From NCBI GenBank assembly GCA_902555435.1, contig CACDRL010000004.1, forward strand, positions 1 through 64,000: DNA of 64,000 nucleotides. The letters run 5' to 3'. Below, one piece after another: positions 16,963-26,245 of this stretch; position 1 is the stretch's first letter, and the number at the start of each line of letters is the position of its first letter. The position numbers and the translations under genes are program-made. This DNA is from an uncultured Pelagibacteraceae bacterium (GTDB lineage Bacteria > Pseudomonadota > Alphaproteobacteria > Pelagibacterales > Pelagibacteraceae). The notes under the pieces are model-generated. The model was not told the DNA's origin and searched no databases. It saw only the letters and a program-made list of their open reading frames with translations.

Positions 16963-19497
16963 TTATTGATTTCTAATCAAAGGATAAACTTTTGGATTTA
17001 AATATTTTAGGTTTGTTAACATGATCAATAACAAGGTAACAAATCCAATTGAGAAACCTAAATAGATTAAAACTTTAAAATCAAACATCCACACAAGTTC
17101 AAAGATATTTTCCATAATAAATTTTGAACCAATTATCGCAAAGAATATTGCAATTAGTATGACTGATTTAAAGATAATGATGAATTCAATTAACGATGAG
17201 AGAATTATTTCTTTTTTCGAAAAACCTAGAATTTTAAATACTAAGTTTTGGTACTCTTTAACCTTACCTTGAACCATAATTGCACTAGAAATAACAATTA
17301 AACCAATCACAATAGTTACAGCTGATATCAAAGTAACAGCAATGAATACTTTGTTTAGAACAGCTGTTACTTTTGTTAGATAATCAGAAATTTTGATCAT
17401 TGATAAGCTAGGCATAACTTCTAGCATTTCAGTTTCATCAAATTTATCAGAATTAAATTTTGCTGTTGCTAAATATTCATGAGGAATATTTTGAGCAAAT
17501 TGAGGATTAAATAGCATTGCAAAGTTAATACTTAAATCTCGATAATCAACTTCTCTAAAATTAACTACTTCGCCATCAATTTCTCTTCCATAAATATTTA
17601 AAGTGAAAATATCTCCCAATTGAATATTAAAATCTTTTGCAACTTTAACATCTAAAGATATTTGAAGTTGATTAGGTTTATTTAAATCCCACCATTCTCC
17701 AGCAACTAATGGATTATCTTCAGGAACATTTTCAGCCCATGAAGATCTTCTCTCACTGCCAATTACCCAATAACTATCATTATCAGGTTTAATATAAGTA
17801 TTTGGATTGATACCATTAATTTTTGCAATCCCAGATGAAATCATAGGAACAACTTCAATGTCTGCATTTGGATCCATTTTTAACATACTCTCCTCAAACT
17901 TTTCACGTTCTCCTTTTTGAATGCCCACAAAGAAATAATCAGGTGCAATATCAGGAATTGATTTAGCAATTTCCCTTTGAAAATTTGTTCCAACTAACGC
18001 CAATGTTAAAAGTAAAGTAACTCCTAAACCTAAAGACATAATAGTAATGGGAGTAATACTTTTTGTTTGAGTGATATTTTTAATTGATACTTTTAATGAA
18101 ATATTTGAGCTTGATTTAAATTTTTTAAGAAAAAATATAATTATTCTTGAAAGAAAGAAAAACACAATCAAACAAACAAAAAATGCAGCAAAGTATCCAA
18201 GACTGTAAATTGGTTGCTCGGAGCCAATTGTAAATAATAAAACTAAAATAGAGAGCAAAATAAAACTTAAAACAACAGATTTTTTGGAATAATAAAATTG
18301 TAAGTTTTGAAAAACGTTTCTAAATAAATTAGAAGCTTTTACTTGGTCAATTGAACTTATTGTTGGGATAGAAAATATTACAAGTACCAATAAACCTACT
18401 AAAAATATTTTAATAAAATTAACTATAGAAAATACTGGATAAACATTTAATCCAAGTCCATCTGATAAGTATTTATCAGCGATAGGTACTATTAAAAAAC
18501 TAGAGCCATAAGAAACAACAGTAATTACAAATAATAAAATTAGCAATTGAAGATAATAAAGTGTCTTTATATTTCCTGAGTAAAATCCAACTGCTTTTCT
18601 AACTGCAATTGACATGTTGTTTTGATTAATGAATGAAAGGAGAGTATTCGCAATTCCAATTCCAGCAATTAACATCGCACTTATTGAAACAAGAGATAAA
18701 AATTGAGAAAAATTATTTATTATTCTCTTTATTCCACTTGCTGAATTTTCAGGATAACGAAGCTTTACTTTTTGATCATCTTTAAAAATATTTTCAATTC
18801 TTTGTTCTAATTCTTCAGAGTTATCTCCTTCATTAAATTTAACTTTGTATTCATAATTTAAAAAGCTTCCAATACCATTTAGTTTTAATATCTCTAATGT
18901 TTGTTTTCCAGCAAGTGCCCAATCACCAAAAGCAACAAATCCACTTACATCAGGAACTGATTTTATAATTCCAATAACTGTAAAGTTTTGGTCTTGAACT
19001 TTAACTTGTTCGTTAAGTTTTATGTTCAGTGTCTTTGATAAACTCTCATTAATTAAAATAGTGTTTGGTTCTTTTTGCATTCGCTCATAAGCACCTTCGG
19101 GTTCAAAAACTACTTCACCATATAACGGGTATTTTTCATCAACAGTTTTAATTCTTGTAAATAAAGATTTGTTTTTCTCTCTTCCAGTTGTTGAAAGCAT
19201 GGTACTGAACTCAATCATTTGAGATACAGTTGCAAATTTTTTTACCTGATCAACTAATTCTAGATTTCCTTGGTTACGATTGTAATCAATTTCTAAATCA
19301 CCACCTAAAAGTGCTTTAGCATTATCGTTTAGTTCCTTTTTAAGACTATCTTCAATTGTTAAAATAGCACTTAATATAAAGAGGCTAATAAATAGCGTAA
19401 CAATGATACTTGAGATTTTGTGATAATTTCTGCTTAAATCCATTAAAGCATATTTAAAAATCAAACTAAATTCAGATCGATTATTTAATTTTTCCAT
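16963..19497 (-). CDS. ybbP: FtsX-like ABC transporter permease (YbbP-like)
   Basis: An 844-aa membrane protein with an N-terminal helix, a large periplasmic domain, a bundle of three helices near residues 270-370, a second central pair, another periplasmic domain and three C-terminal helices. This duplicated FtsX/MacB layout matches YbbP. It overlaps the 3' end of its ATPase gene by 17 bp, and the divergent tesA next to them reproduces the E. coli tesA-ybbA-ybbP order. The complex probably acts on envelope lipids or lipoproteins; the actual substrate is unknown. Confidence 0.83.
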   Translation of the reverse strand: MEKLNNRSEFSLIFKYALMDLSRNYHKISSIIVTLFISLFILSAILTIEDSLKKELNDNAKALLGGDLEIDYNRNQGNLELVDQVKKFATVSQMIEFSTMLSTTGREKNKSLFTRIKTVDEKYPLYGEVVFEPEGAYERMQKEPNTILINESLSKTLNIKLNEQVKVQDQNFTVIGIIKSVPDVSGFVAFGDWALAGKQTLEILKLNGIGSFLNYEYKVKFNEGDNSEELEQRIENIFKDDQKVKLRYPENSASGIKRIINNFSQFLSLVSISAMLIAGIGIANTLLSFINQNNMSIAVRKAVGFYSGNIKTLYYLQLLILLFVITVVSYGSSFLIVPIADKYLSDGLGLNVYPVFSIVNFIKIFLVGLLVLVIFSIPTISSIDQVKASNLFRNVFQNLQFYYSKKSVVLSFILLSILVLLFTIGSEQPIYSLGYFAAFFVCLIVFFFLSRIIIFFLKKFKSSSNISLKVSIKNITQTKSITPITIMSLGLGVTLLLTLALVGTNFQREIAKSIPDIAPDYFFVGIQKGEREKFEESMLKMDPNADIEVVPMISSGIAKINGINPNTYIKPDNDSYWVIGSERRSSWAENVPEDNPLVAGEWWDLNKPNQLQISLDVKVAKDFNIQLGDIFTLNIYGREIDGEVVNFREVDYRDLSINFAMLFNPQFAQNIPHEYLATAKFNSDKFDETEMLEVMPSLSMIKISDYLTKVTAVLNKVFIAVTLISAVTIVIGLIVISSAIMVQGKVKEYQNLVFKILGFSKKEIILSSLIEFIIIFKSVILIAIFFAIIGSKFIMENIFELVWMFDFKVLIYLGFSIGFVTLLLIMLTNLKYLNPKVYPLIRNQ

Positions 19498-20146
19498 CTT
19501 TTATTTTAATTTTTCTTTTTGCCTTATTAGCTAGTTTTGGATCGTGCGTTACCATGATTAAGGAAGATCCTTCCTCTTTTACATATTTAAATAAAATATC
19601 TGAAATCATTAATGAGTTTTCAGTATCTAAGTTTCCAGTGGGCTCATCAGCTAAAATTAATTCAGGTTTCATTGCTATAGCTCTTGCAATAGCAACTCTT
19701 TGTTGTTCACCACCTGATAACTGACTAGGTAAATTATTAAATCGGTGCTTTAAACCAAATCTATCTAATAAACTTTTTGCTTCACCCTCAGGATTTTTAA
19801 AATTATTTAATTCTAGTGTTAAGGCAACATTTTCTACTGCTGTGTAATTTGGAATTAAGTAGAAGGATTGAAATATAATTCCAATATTCTTCTTTCTAAT
19901 TTCTGAAACCTCATCTTCATTTAAACTAGTTATTTCTTGATCTTGAAAAAAAATTTTACCAGAGGTTGGTTTTTCTAGTCCTCCCACCAGCATGATTAAA
20001 CTGGTTTTACCAGATCCGCTTTCACCAATGACAGAAACTGTCTCCTTTTTCTTAATGGTAAGATCAATATTCTTTAAAACACTAATACTTTCTTTGCCAG
20101 TTTGGTATTTGAGATTTATTTTTTTTAATTTAAGAAGTGCACTCAT
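19481..20146 (-). CDS. ybbA: ABC transporter ATP-binding protein (YbbA/LolD family)
   Basis: A MacB/LolD-type ATPase with Walker A GESGSGKTS, Q-loop IFQSFYLIPNYTAVENV, signature LSGGEQQRVAIARA, Walker B LILADEPTGNLD and switch His VTHDP. Starting from the internal ATG at 20146 (MSALLKLKKINLKYQ) gives the normal 221-aa length; the ORF track's upstream ATG at 20194 would add 16 residues that overlap tesA. The chosen start shares the tetranucleotide CATG with the tesA start on the other strand. It works with the FtsX-like permease encoded downstream. Confidence 0.85.
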   Translation of the reverse strand: MSALLKLKKINLKYQTGKESISVLKNIDLTIKKKETVSVIGESGSGKTSLIMLVGGLEKPTSGKIFFQDQEITSLNEDEVSEIRKKNIGIIFQSFYLIPNYTAVENVALTLELNNFKNPEGEAKSLLDRFGLKHRFNNLPSQLSGGEQQRVAIARAIAMKPELILADEPTGNLDTENSLMISDILFKYVKEEGSSLIMVTHDPKLANKAKRKIKIKDGKIK

Positions 20147-20756
20147 GAACAAAAGTTTATTTATTAAAATTTTGACAATCTTTCTAGTGCACATTAATGC
20201 AAGTGCAATAGAAAAGGTTGTCTTATTTGGTGATAGTTTAATGGCTGGATACGGTCTACCTAAAGAACATCACTTATCAGTGGTATTAGAAGATAATTTT
20301 AAAAAAGATGGTTTAAATATAAAGATAATTAATGGCAGTGTTTCTGGTAGTACATCTTCAGGTGGATTGAATATTGCTGAATGGAGTTTATCTGAACCTG
20401 ATATCGACTTAATCATTTTAGGTTTAGGTGCCAATGATATGCTTAGAGGAATAAAACCAGAGGAAACTGAGAAAAATTTAGAAGAAATCATAAAGATAGC
20501 AAATAATAAAAAAATCAAAATTATTATTGCAGGAATGGTTGCTCCAACGACCCACGGCGCTGAATACAAAAAAGAGTTTGATGCAATTTATCCAAAACTA
20601 TCAAAAAAATATAATTTACCTTTGATTCCATTTTTACTTGAAGGAGTTGCGCTCAACCCAAGTTTAAATCAACAAGATGGAATTCATCCTAATAAAGATG
20701 GAACAATTAAATTAAGTGAAACTATTAAAAAAAGTATTATTAATATTATAAATTAA
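20145..20756 (+). CDS. tesA: TesA-like multifunctional esterase/lysophospholipase (GDSL/SGNH)
   Basis: A periplasmic SGNH hydrolase. After a signal peptide (MNKSLFIKILTIFLVHINASA) come block I VLFGDSLMAGYGL with the nucleophile Ser, block II Gly in NGSVSGSTSSGG, block III Asn in GLGANDMLRG, and block V DGIHPNKDG with the catalytic Asp and His. All SGNH residues are present. The ORF track starts far upstream at 19992, but ATG 20145 gives the proper signal peptide and family length of about 203 aa. It is divergent from ybbA-ybbP, as in E. coli. Confidence 0.87.
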   Translation: MNKSLFIKILTIFLVHINASAIEKVVLFGDSLMAGYGLPKEHHLSVVLEDNFKKDGLNIKIINGSVSGSTSSGGLNIAEWSLSEPDIDLIILGLGANDMLRGIKPEETEKNLEEIIKIANNKKIKIIIAGMVAPTTHGAEYKKEFDAIYPKLSKKYNLPLIPFLLEGVALNPSLNQQDGIHPNKDGTIKLSETIKKSIINIIN

Positions 20757-21209
20757 ATGAAAAAATTGCTAATAGTTATAAGTTTTTTTTGCTTTAGTTA
20801 TGCTAATGCACAAAATACAAACATTACTATAGACAAAAATTTTAAACTTACATGTGAATTTGAGAAAGTAATTTTAAAAAATCCAGATCATAACTTTGAA
20901 ACATTTACAAAAGATCAAATCAAGAGAGATGATATTAATAAACTTGTAATTGAGTCTAAATCACCAAATGTATTGAATATTAAAAATTTATCTAATTTTA
21001 TTGATAAAATTGAACTAGAGGTAAAAATTTCTAATAAAGATGTAGTTCTAATCCAAGCTTTTGATGATGATAAGAATTATTCAGAATCTGCTGTACTAAC
21101 AATCAAAACAGGTGAACTTATTCATGAAATTACAAAAAATATTAAACTGGAAGATAAAGAAAAGGATATTTCTTTTTATAGTTGTAAAAATATTAAACAA
21201 AACACATAA
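20757..21209 (+). CDS. Hypothetical exported protein
   Basis: A 150-aa protein with a signal peptide (MKKLLIVISFFCFSYANA) beginning directly after the tesA stop (TAAATG). The mature part is rich in Lys, Asn and Ile with two cysteines (KLTCEFEK and FYSCKNI), one near each end, which might form a disulfide. I do not recognise a domain. The lack of a gap places it in the tesA operon and in the periplasm. Confidence 0.62.
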   Translation: MKKLLIVISFFCFSYANAQNTNITIDKNFKLTCEFEKVILKNPDHNFETFTKDQIKRDDINKLVIESKSPNVLNIKNLSNFIDKIELEVKISNKDVVLIQAFDDDKNYSESAVLTIKTGELIHEITKNIKLEDKEKDISFYSCKNIKQNT

Positions 21210-21249
21210 GAACAAAGACTCTATTTCTCTTATTTGGTAATATCTAATT

Positions 21250-21798
21250 ATGAAGAGAGTATTTTTAGTTTGTTTAATTTATTTATTATCTTTAACGAGT
21301 GCTTTTGCTAACGATAGAGATATTAGACTTAATCAATTGTTTAATGAACTAAAAGTTAATAAAGCAAAAGTTGCAGCTATTGTTGAGCAAGAAATATGGT
21401 CTTTATGGAGTACTCATCCAACTGATGAAAAACTTACAGCTCGTTTAGAAGAAGGTTCAATGTTTATAAGAAACCAACAGCCAAAAAGAGCAAGAGAAAT
21501 TTTTACCGAAGTAATAAAACTTGATGAAAATTGGGCTGAGGCTTGGAATAAAAGAGCAACTGTACTTTATATGTTAGGAGAATTTCAAAAATCACAAGAT
21601 GATATTGATAAAGTATTAGAATTAGAACCAAGACATTTTGGTGCCTTAGCAGGGCAGGGTTTAGTAAACATTCAGTTAAAAAATTTTGAAAAAGCAATTA
21701 GAAGCTACAAACAAGCTCAAGAGATTTATCCGTCCATGCAATCTCCAGAAATCATGATAAAACAAATCGAAGATTTGATGAAAGAACAAACAATTTAA
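21250..21798 (+). CDS. Exported TPR-repeat protein
   Basis: A signal peptide (MKRVFLVCLIYLLSLTSAFA) is followed by about three tetratricopeptide repeats; WAEAWNKRATVLYMLGEFQKSQDDIDKVLELEPRHFGALAGQGLVNIQLKNFEKAIRSYKQAQEI shows the W-G-Y-A-P pattern across two units. It should be a periplasmic scaffold. TAATAT at 21238-21243 lies 6 nt before the ATG, so the gene may have a leaderless transcript. It is followed 1 bp later by the SRAP gene. Confidence 0.78.
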   Translation: MKRVFLVCLIYLLSLTSAFANDRDIRLNQLFNELKVNKAKVAAIVEQEIWSLWSTHPTDEKLTARLEEGSMFIRNQQPKRAREIFTEVIKLDENWAEAWNKRATVLYMLGEFQKSQDDIDKVLELEPRHFGALAGQGLVNIQLKNFEKAIRSYKQAQEIYPSMQSPEIMIKQIEDLMKEQTI

Positions 21799-21799
21799 A

Positions 21800-22420
21800 A
21801 TGTGTGGACGATACGTTGTTAAAAATCCAGTTACTAAAACTAGTTCTCTAGTTAAATCTGTAATTCAGGTCGAGGATAATGAAAACTATAATGCACATCC
21901 TTATCAAAAACTTCCAGTTATAAAAAAATATAAAAATGGAAATACCTTAGAGGCTTTGAAATGGGGTTTAGTTCCAAGATGGGCAAAAGATAAAGATTTT
22001 AAAGCTCTGATTAATGCAAGATTAGAAACTATTGATGAAAAGGTTTCATTTAAAAAATTGATAAAAAACAATCGATGTGTTGCTGTTGCAGATGGTTTCT
22101 ATGAGTGGAAAAGGGAGGAGAAAGAAAAAACTCCTCATTACTTTACTCGTGAAGATACTAATACCATTTATTTTGCAGGCATATTTGAAGACGATCAGTT
22201 TTGTTTAATTACAGAAGAAGCAAAAGAAAATATTAAGGAAATTCATCACCGACAACCAGTTATTCTTAATCAAGCAGATGTTAACAGATATCTAAATTTA
22301 GAATTACAAGGATCAGCTTTTCTAAATGAACGTAAATCACCAGATCTTATATTTCATGAAGTTTCAAAAGATGTGAATAAGCCCACAAACAACAGCGCTT
22401 CTTTAATACAAAAAATATAA
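21800..22420 (+). CDS. yedK: SOS-response-associated peptidase (SRAP/YedK, HMCES family)
   Basis: A 206-aa SRAP protein that crosslinks to abasic sites in single-stranded DNA through its N-terminal Cys. The hallmark MCGRY start (Cys2 nucleophile after Met removal), WGLVPRWAKD, NARLETI, ADGFYEWKR with the active-site Glu, and HHRQPVIL with the active-site His are all visible. It protects replication forks from AP-site damage. It begins 1 bp after the TPR gene and converges on the helicase gene. Confidence 0.92.
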   Translation: MCGRYVVKNPVTKTSSLVKSVIQVEDNENYNAHPYQKLPVIKKYKNGNTLEALKWGLVPRWAKDKDFKALINARLETIDEKVSFKKLIKNNRCVAVADGFYEWKREEKEKTPHYFTREDTNTIYFAGIFEDDQFCLITEEAKENIKEIHHRQPVILNQADVNRYLNLELQGSAFLNERKSPDLIFHEVSKDVNKPTNNSASLIQKI

Positions 22421-22422
22421 AT

Positions 22423-23718
22423 CTATTTTCTTTTATTTTTTTTAAACTTAAAGTTTTTAGGTCTTTTTCTATTTTTAAATTTTCTTTTATTATCTTTGTT
22501 TTCAAATTTTTTAAATTTTTTCTTTTTACTTAATTTATTGTTAGAAAATTTATTCTTAAATTTCTTTTTAAATTTATTTTTTTTATTAAATTTCTTACTC
22601 TTTTGACTGTTTGGTCTTGCTTCTTCTTTAACTTTAAAATCAGGATCTATTAATTTTTGTATAGATCTCCACATACTCCTGTCATTGTTCGTTAAAAAAG
22701 TTAAAGCTGACCCATCTTTTCCAGCACGACCAGTTCTACCTATTCGGTGAATATAATCCTCTGGAACTTGTGGAAGATCGTAATTGATTACATGTTTTAT
22801 AACTGGAATATCCAATCCTCTTGCCGCAACATCGGTTGCAATTAAAATTTTGCTATTACCATTTCTAAATCCTCTAATAACTCTGTCTCTTTTACTTTGT
22901 CTAAGATTTCCATGTATTGCATCAGCTTTATGACCATCATATTTTAATCTTTTTACAATTTTATCAGCACCATGTTTAGTTTTAACAAAAACTAAAATAG
23001 ATCCACTTCTTTCAACTAATTGGTTAATCAGTTCATGATATTTTTTGTCAGCTGTTATTTGAAAAGTTTCTTGTTTAATTTTTTCAATTGGAGTTGATAA
23101 AGACCCAACAGATACTCTTTCAGGATTATTAAGATATTTTTGTGAAATTTTTAGAATGTTTTCAGGTAAAGTTGCAGAAAATAATAATGTTTGATGATCT
23201 TTTGGAATAAATTTTAAAATCACTTCTATTTGAGGAGTAAATCCCATATCAAGCATTCGATCCGTTTCATCTAAAACTAGGTAATTTACTTTTGATAAGT
23301 TTAAGCTTTTACGTTCAATGTGATCGTTAATTCGTCCAGGAGTTCCAACTATTATTCTTGCTCTTTTTTTTAATTGTCTAAGTTGTTTTTGCATACTCTC
23401 ACCACCGATTAAAAGAGCATTACCAATTCCAATTTCTCTAATATTAAGTTTTAAAACAGTTTCCATTACCTGTGTTGCAAGTTCCCTTGTTGGACAAATT
23501 ATTAATGCCATTGCTTGCTTATCTTTTAAAAGCTTATTCAACATTGGGATTGTGAATGCTAGTGTTTTACCTGTACCTGTTTGAGCGGTACCCAAAACAT
23601 CTTTTCCTTCTAAGCTAATTGGTATTGATTGACTTTGAATAGGGGTTGGAGTTTTAAATTCAGCTAATTCGATTGATCTTTTTAGTTTATTTTCAATATT
23701 TAGATCAGAAAAGTTCAT
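22423..23718 (-). CDS. rhlE: DEAD-box RNA helicase (RhlE-like) with basic tail
   Basis: A 431-aa ATP-dependent RNA helicase. The Q motif (FKTPTPIQSQSIP), motif I AQTGTGKT, Ib/Ia PTRELATQV, motif II DETD (the variant of DEAD), motif III SAT, and motif VI HRIGRTGRAG are present. After residue 375 the protein becomes a Lys/Phe/Asn-rich basic tail (KSKKFNKKNKFKKKFKNKF...) that should bind RNA non-specifically. Motif II reads DETD rather than DEAD. Likely role is ribosome assembly or mRNA unwinding. Monocistronic. Confidence 0.88.
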   Translation of the reverse strand: MNFSDLNIENKLKRSIELAEFKTPTPIQSQSIPISLEGKDVLGTAQTGTGKTLAFTIPMLNKLLKDKQAMALIICPTRELATQVMETVLKLNIREIGIGNALLIGGESMQKQLRQLKKRARIIVGTPGRINDHIERKSLNLSKVNYLVLDETDRMLDMGFTPQIEVILKFIPKDHQTLLFSATLPENILKISQKYLNNPERVSVGSLSTPIEKIKQETFQITADKKYHELINQLVERSGSILVFVKTKHGADKIVKRLKYDGHKADAIHGNLRQSKRDRVIRGFRNGNSKILIATDVAARGLDIPVIKHVINYDLPQVPEDYIHRIGRTGRAGKDGSALTFLTNNDRSMWRSIQKLIDPDFKVKEEARPNSQKSKKFNKKNKFKKKFKNKFSNNKLSKKKKFKKFENKDNKRKFKNRKRPKNFKFKKNKRK

Positions 23719-23799
23719 TATGTTGGGAATGATATATTTAAGTAGTTGAGTGTCTGATTATATCTTTTTGGGCCAAATACAATAAATAGTTTGAGAGGA

Positions 23800-24285
23800 T
23801 TAATCTCTAAAGTTTACAAAGTCTATTGGAAGTCCAATATCAATAGCTTTAATTGCAGCTATAGCCTCTTGAAGATCATCTCTTTTTTTTCCATCTACTC
23901 TTAATTCATCACCTTGAATTTTAACCTGAATCTTAAGTTTAAGTTTTTTAATATCAGCAATAACTTTTTTTGCATTTTCTTGGCTAATACCTTCTTTAAG
24001 TTCACTTACTTGTCGAATTGCTCCACCTGAAGCACCCTCTGAACTTTTAACTTCTAAAACTCTTGGATCTACTTTTCTTCTTACCAAATGTGTTTGTAAT
24101 AATTCATTGACTTGCTTTAATTTTAATTCATCTGGAGCATTGGTGGTAACTGATTTATCTTTTCGCTCTATAGTGATGTGAAGTCCTTTAAAATCATATC
24201 GATTGCTTATTTCTCTCAAGCAATTTGCTAAAGCATTATCAAATTCTTGATAATTAATTTTGCTAATTACATCAAATGAGGGCAT
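23800..24285 (-). CDS. yajQ: YajQ family cyclic-dinucleotide/nucleotide-binding protein
   Basis: A 161-aa member of the UPF0234/DUF520 family. It begins MPSFDVISKINYQEFDNALANCLREISNRYDFKG and contains the internal duplication of ferredoxin-like halves (EFDNALANCLREISNRYDFKG and the later EGISQENAKKVIADIKKLKLKIQVKIQGDELRVDGKKRDDLQEAI). Homologs bind c-di-GMP or nucleic acid in other bacteria. No partner gene is adjacent. It is separated from the helicase by 81 bp with no feature seen. Confidence 0.93.
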   Translation of the reverse strand: MPSFDVISKINYQEFDNALANCLREISNRYDFKGLHITIERKDKSVTTNAPDELKLKQVNELLQTHLVRRKVDPRVLEVKSSEGASGGAIRQVSELKEGISQENAKKVIADIKKLKLKIQVKIQGDELRVDGKKRDDLQEAIAAIKAIDIGLPIDFVNFRD

Positions 24286-24370
24286 AATTAATTTATAATA
24301 TAATCTATTTTTTATTAAATAAAATTAAAGATAATATTGTATAAAAAAATTAAGTTTTAAGGAGATATTG

Positions 24371-24823
24371 ATGTTGAAAGTATATTTAGCAGGAGAAATT
24401 CATACTAACTGGCGTGATGAAATCATTGATGAATGTAAAAAACAAAATTTAGACATTCAATTTTCATCTCCTGTAACTGATCATGCTTCCTCAGATGATT
24501 GTGGAGTTGAAATCTTAGGTCCTGAGGAGAAAAATTTTTGGAAAGATCGAAAAGGGGCAAATATCAATTCAATTAGAACTAAAAAATCGATTAAAGATTG
24601 CGATGTGATCATTGTTAAATTTGGTGAAAAATACAAACAATGGAATGCTGCATTTGATGCGGGGTATGCGGCCGCTTTAAATAAATCAATAATTATAATT
24701 CATAATGAAGAGCACCAACATGCTTTAAAAGAAGTAGATGCTGCTGCAGCTGCTGTTGCTTCAGATCAAAAACAAGCAGTTAGAATATTAAAATATGTAT
24801 TAAGTGGTTCACTTGATAAATGA
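24371..24823 (+). CDS. ytoQ: YtoQ family protein
   Basis: A 150-aa protein that matches the YtoQ family: KVYLAGEIHTNWRDEI at the start, SSPVTDHASSDDCGVEILG, and GYAAALNKSIIIIHNEEHQHALKEVDAAA. The fold resembles nucleoside 2-deoxyribosyltransferases, but function is not established. The ORF track uses TTG 24368; ATG 24371 with AAGGAGA 7 nt upstream is the better start. Its TGA overlaps the next start as ATGA, so the flavoprotein downstream is coupled. Confidence 0.88.
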   Translation: MLKVYLAGEIHTNWRDEIIDECKKQNLDIQFSSPVTDHASSDDCGVEILGPEEKNFWKDRKGANINSIRTKKSIKDCDVIIVKFGEKYKQWNAAFDAGYAAALNKSIIIIHNEEHQHALKEVDAAAAAVASDQKQAVRILKYVLSGSLDK

Positions 24824-26166
24824 ATAATGTTTATCATCAAGATATATATCAATTTAACAAACCTGTTAGTAGTTACTGGGAAGCAACATCAAGTGAAAAT
24901 TTAAACTTAGATAAACTTCAAAAAGATATTGGTTCAGAAATAGTGGTTATAGGTGGTGGATATACTGGTTTACTTTGTGCAATTAACTTAATTGAAAATT
25001 ATAACTTAGATGTGGTTTTGGTTGAGGCTGGAAAAGTAGGCTGGGGTGCCTCTTCTCGTAATGCAGGATTTTGCTGTCTTCCTCCAAGCAAAATGTCTTA
25101 TAAAAAAATGCAATCTGTTTATGGAACAGAAGAAACTAGAAAATTTTTTAAAAACTCTGTTGAAGGGGCAAATTATACCAAAGAATTAATTGATAATTAT
25201 AATATTGATTGTGATGTAACAGGTGAAAATAATTTTGTAGTAGCTCATCATAAAAACAAATTTGATCAAATAAAAGAACAAGCTGAAGTTTATAAATCTG
25301 AATTTGGAATTGAAACCAAAGTTTATTCAAAAGAAGAATTTGATGAAGTAGGCCATAGCGGAACTGAGCAATTTGGAGCTTTTTCATATAAACCTGGATT
25401 TGCAATCAATCCTTTAAAATTTGTAAATGGACTTGCAAAACATGCTTTATCTAAAAGGTTAAAGATGTATGAACATACAAAAGTTGAAAAAATTGAAAAA
25501 GAGAATGGTTCTTATCTCTTAAGAACCAGCGAAGGATCAATAAAGACAAAAAAAATAGTTGTTGCAACTAATGGATTTTATCAAGAAGGATTAATTCCTG
25601 AAATGGATGGAAGAGTATTACCTGTTGTTTCAAATATCATTGTAACAAGACCACTTACAAATGAAGAGCTTAGCTTACATAACTTTAATACTTATGCTCC
25701 AATAGCTAATTCCAAAAATCTTTTGTATTATTACCGTAAGTTACCTGATAATAGAATTTTATTTGGTACTAGAGGAGATTTTGAAGGAAGTGATCAATCA
25801 AATCAAAATAGAGCAAATGAAATGGAGAAATTTTTAAAAAATATTTTTCCTAAATGGAGCAATGTTACAATTGATTATAATTGGAGAGGTTTGATTGCAT
25901 TATCTCAAAAGCTTACTCCTTCAATTGGTAAAATTGATAATGAAGAGATTTATTATGGATTTGGATATAGCGGCGTAGGGGTTAGTGCTGCTCCTTGGAC
26001 TGGAAAACAATTGTCTAAGTTAGTATTTTCATCAAATAGTAAAGACCTCGATATTTCAAAAATTTATAATGGTTTACCTAAGAAATTTATTTTTCCACAA
26101 TTAAGAGTATTTTATTTTAAATTAGCAGTTTGGTTTTATAGATTTAAAGATAAATTCAATATTTAA
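24820..26166 (+). CDS. FAD-dependent amine/amino-acid oxidoreductase (DAO family, PuuB-like)
   Basis: A 448-aa glycine/D-amino-acid oxidase-type flavoprotein. The FAD-binding VVIGGGYTGLLCAINL lies at residues 42-57, VGWGASSRNAGFC follows the Rossmann domain, and GFGYSGVGVSAAPWTGK near the C terminus is the second FAD contact. The N-terminal YWEATSSENLNL and this architecture resemble gamma-glutamylputrescine oxidoreductase. It probably removes an amino or methylamino group from a small osmolyte or polyamine. Translationally coupled to YtoQ. A related 434-aa paralog lies at 52157. Confidence 0.8.
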   Translation: MNNVYHQDIYQFNKPVSSYWEATSSENLNLDKLQKDIGSEIVVIGGGYTGLLCAINLIENYNLDVVLVEAGKVGWGASSRNAGFCCLPPSKMSYKKMQSVYGTEETRKFFKNSVEGANYTKELIDNYNIDCDVTGENNFVVAHHKNKFDQIKEQAEVYKSEFGIETKVYSKEEFDEVGHSGTEQFGAFSYKPGFAINPLKFVNGLAKHALSKRLKMYEHTKVEKIEKENGSYLLRTSEGSIKTKKIVVATNGFYQEGLIPEMDGRVLPVVSNIIVTRPLTNEELSLHNFNTYAPIANSKNLLYYYRKLPDNRILFGTRGDFEGSDQSNQNRANEMEKFLKNIFPKWSNVTIDYNWRGLIALSQKLTPSIGKIDNEEIYYGFGYSGVGVSAAPWTGKQLSKLVFSSNSKDLDISKIYNGLPKKFIFPQLRVFYFKLAVWFYRFKDKFNI

Positions 26167-26245
26167 TTTTTAAGACAAAAAGCGTCAATATTACTAATGA
26201 TTGTTAGGTTGTTAATGGTCTTATATTCATTTAAAATGTTACTTA

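Noticed and set aside
25148-25405. 85-aa minus-strand Gln/Leu/Tyr-rich ORF
   Set aside because: It lies fully inside the flavoprotein gene and has the composition expected for antisense of an AT-rich gene.
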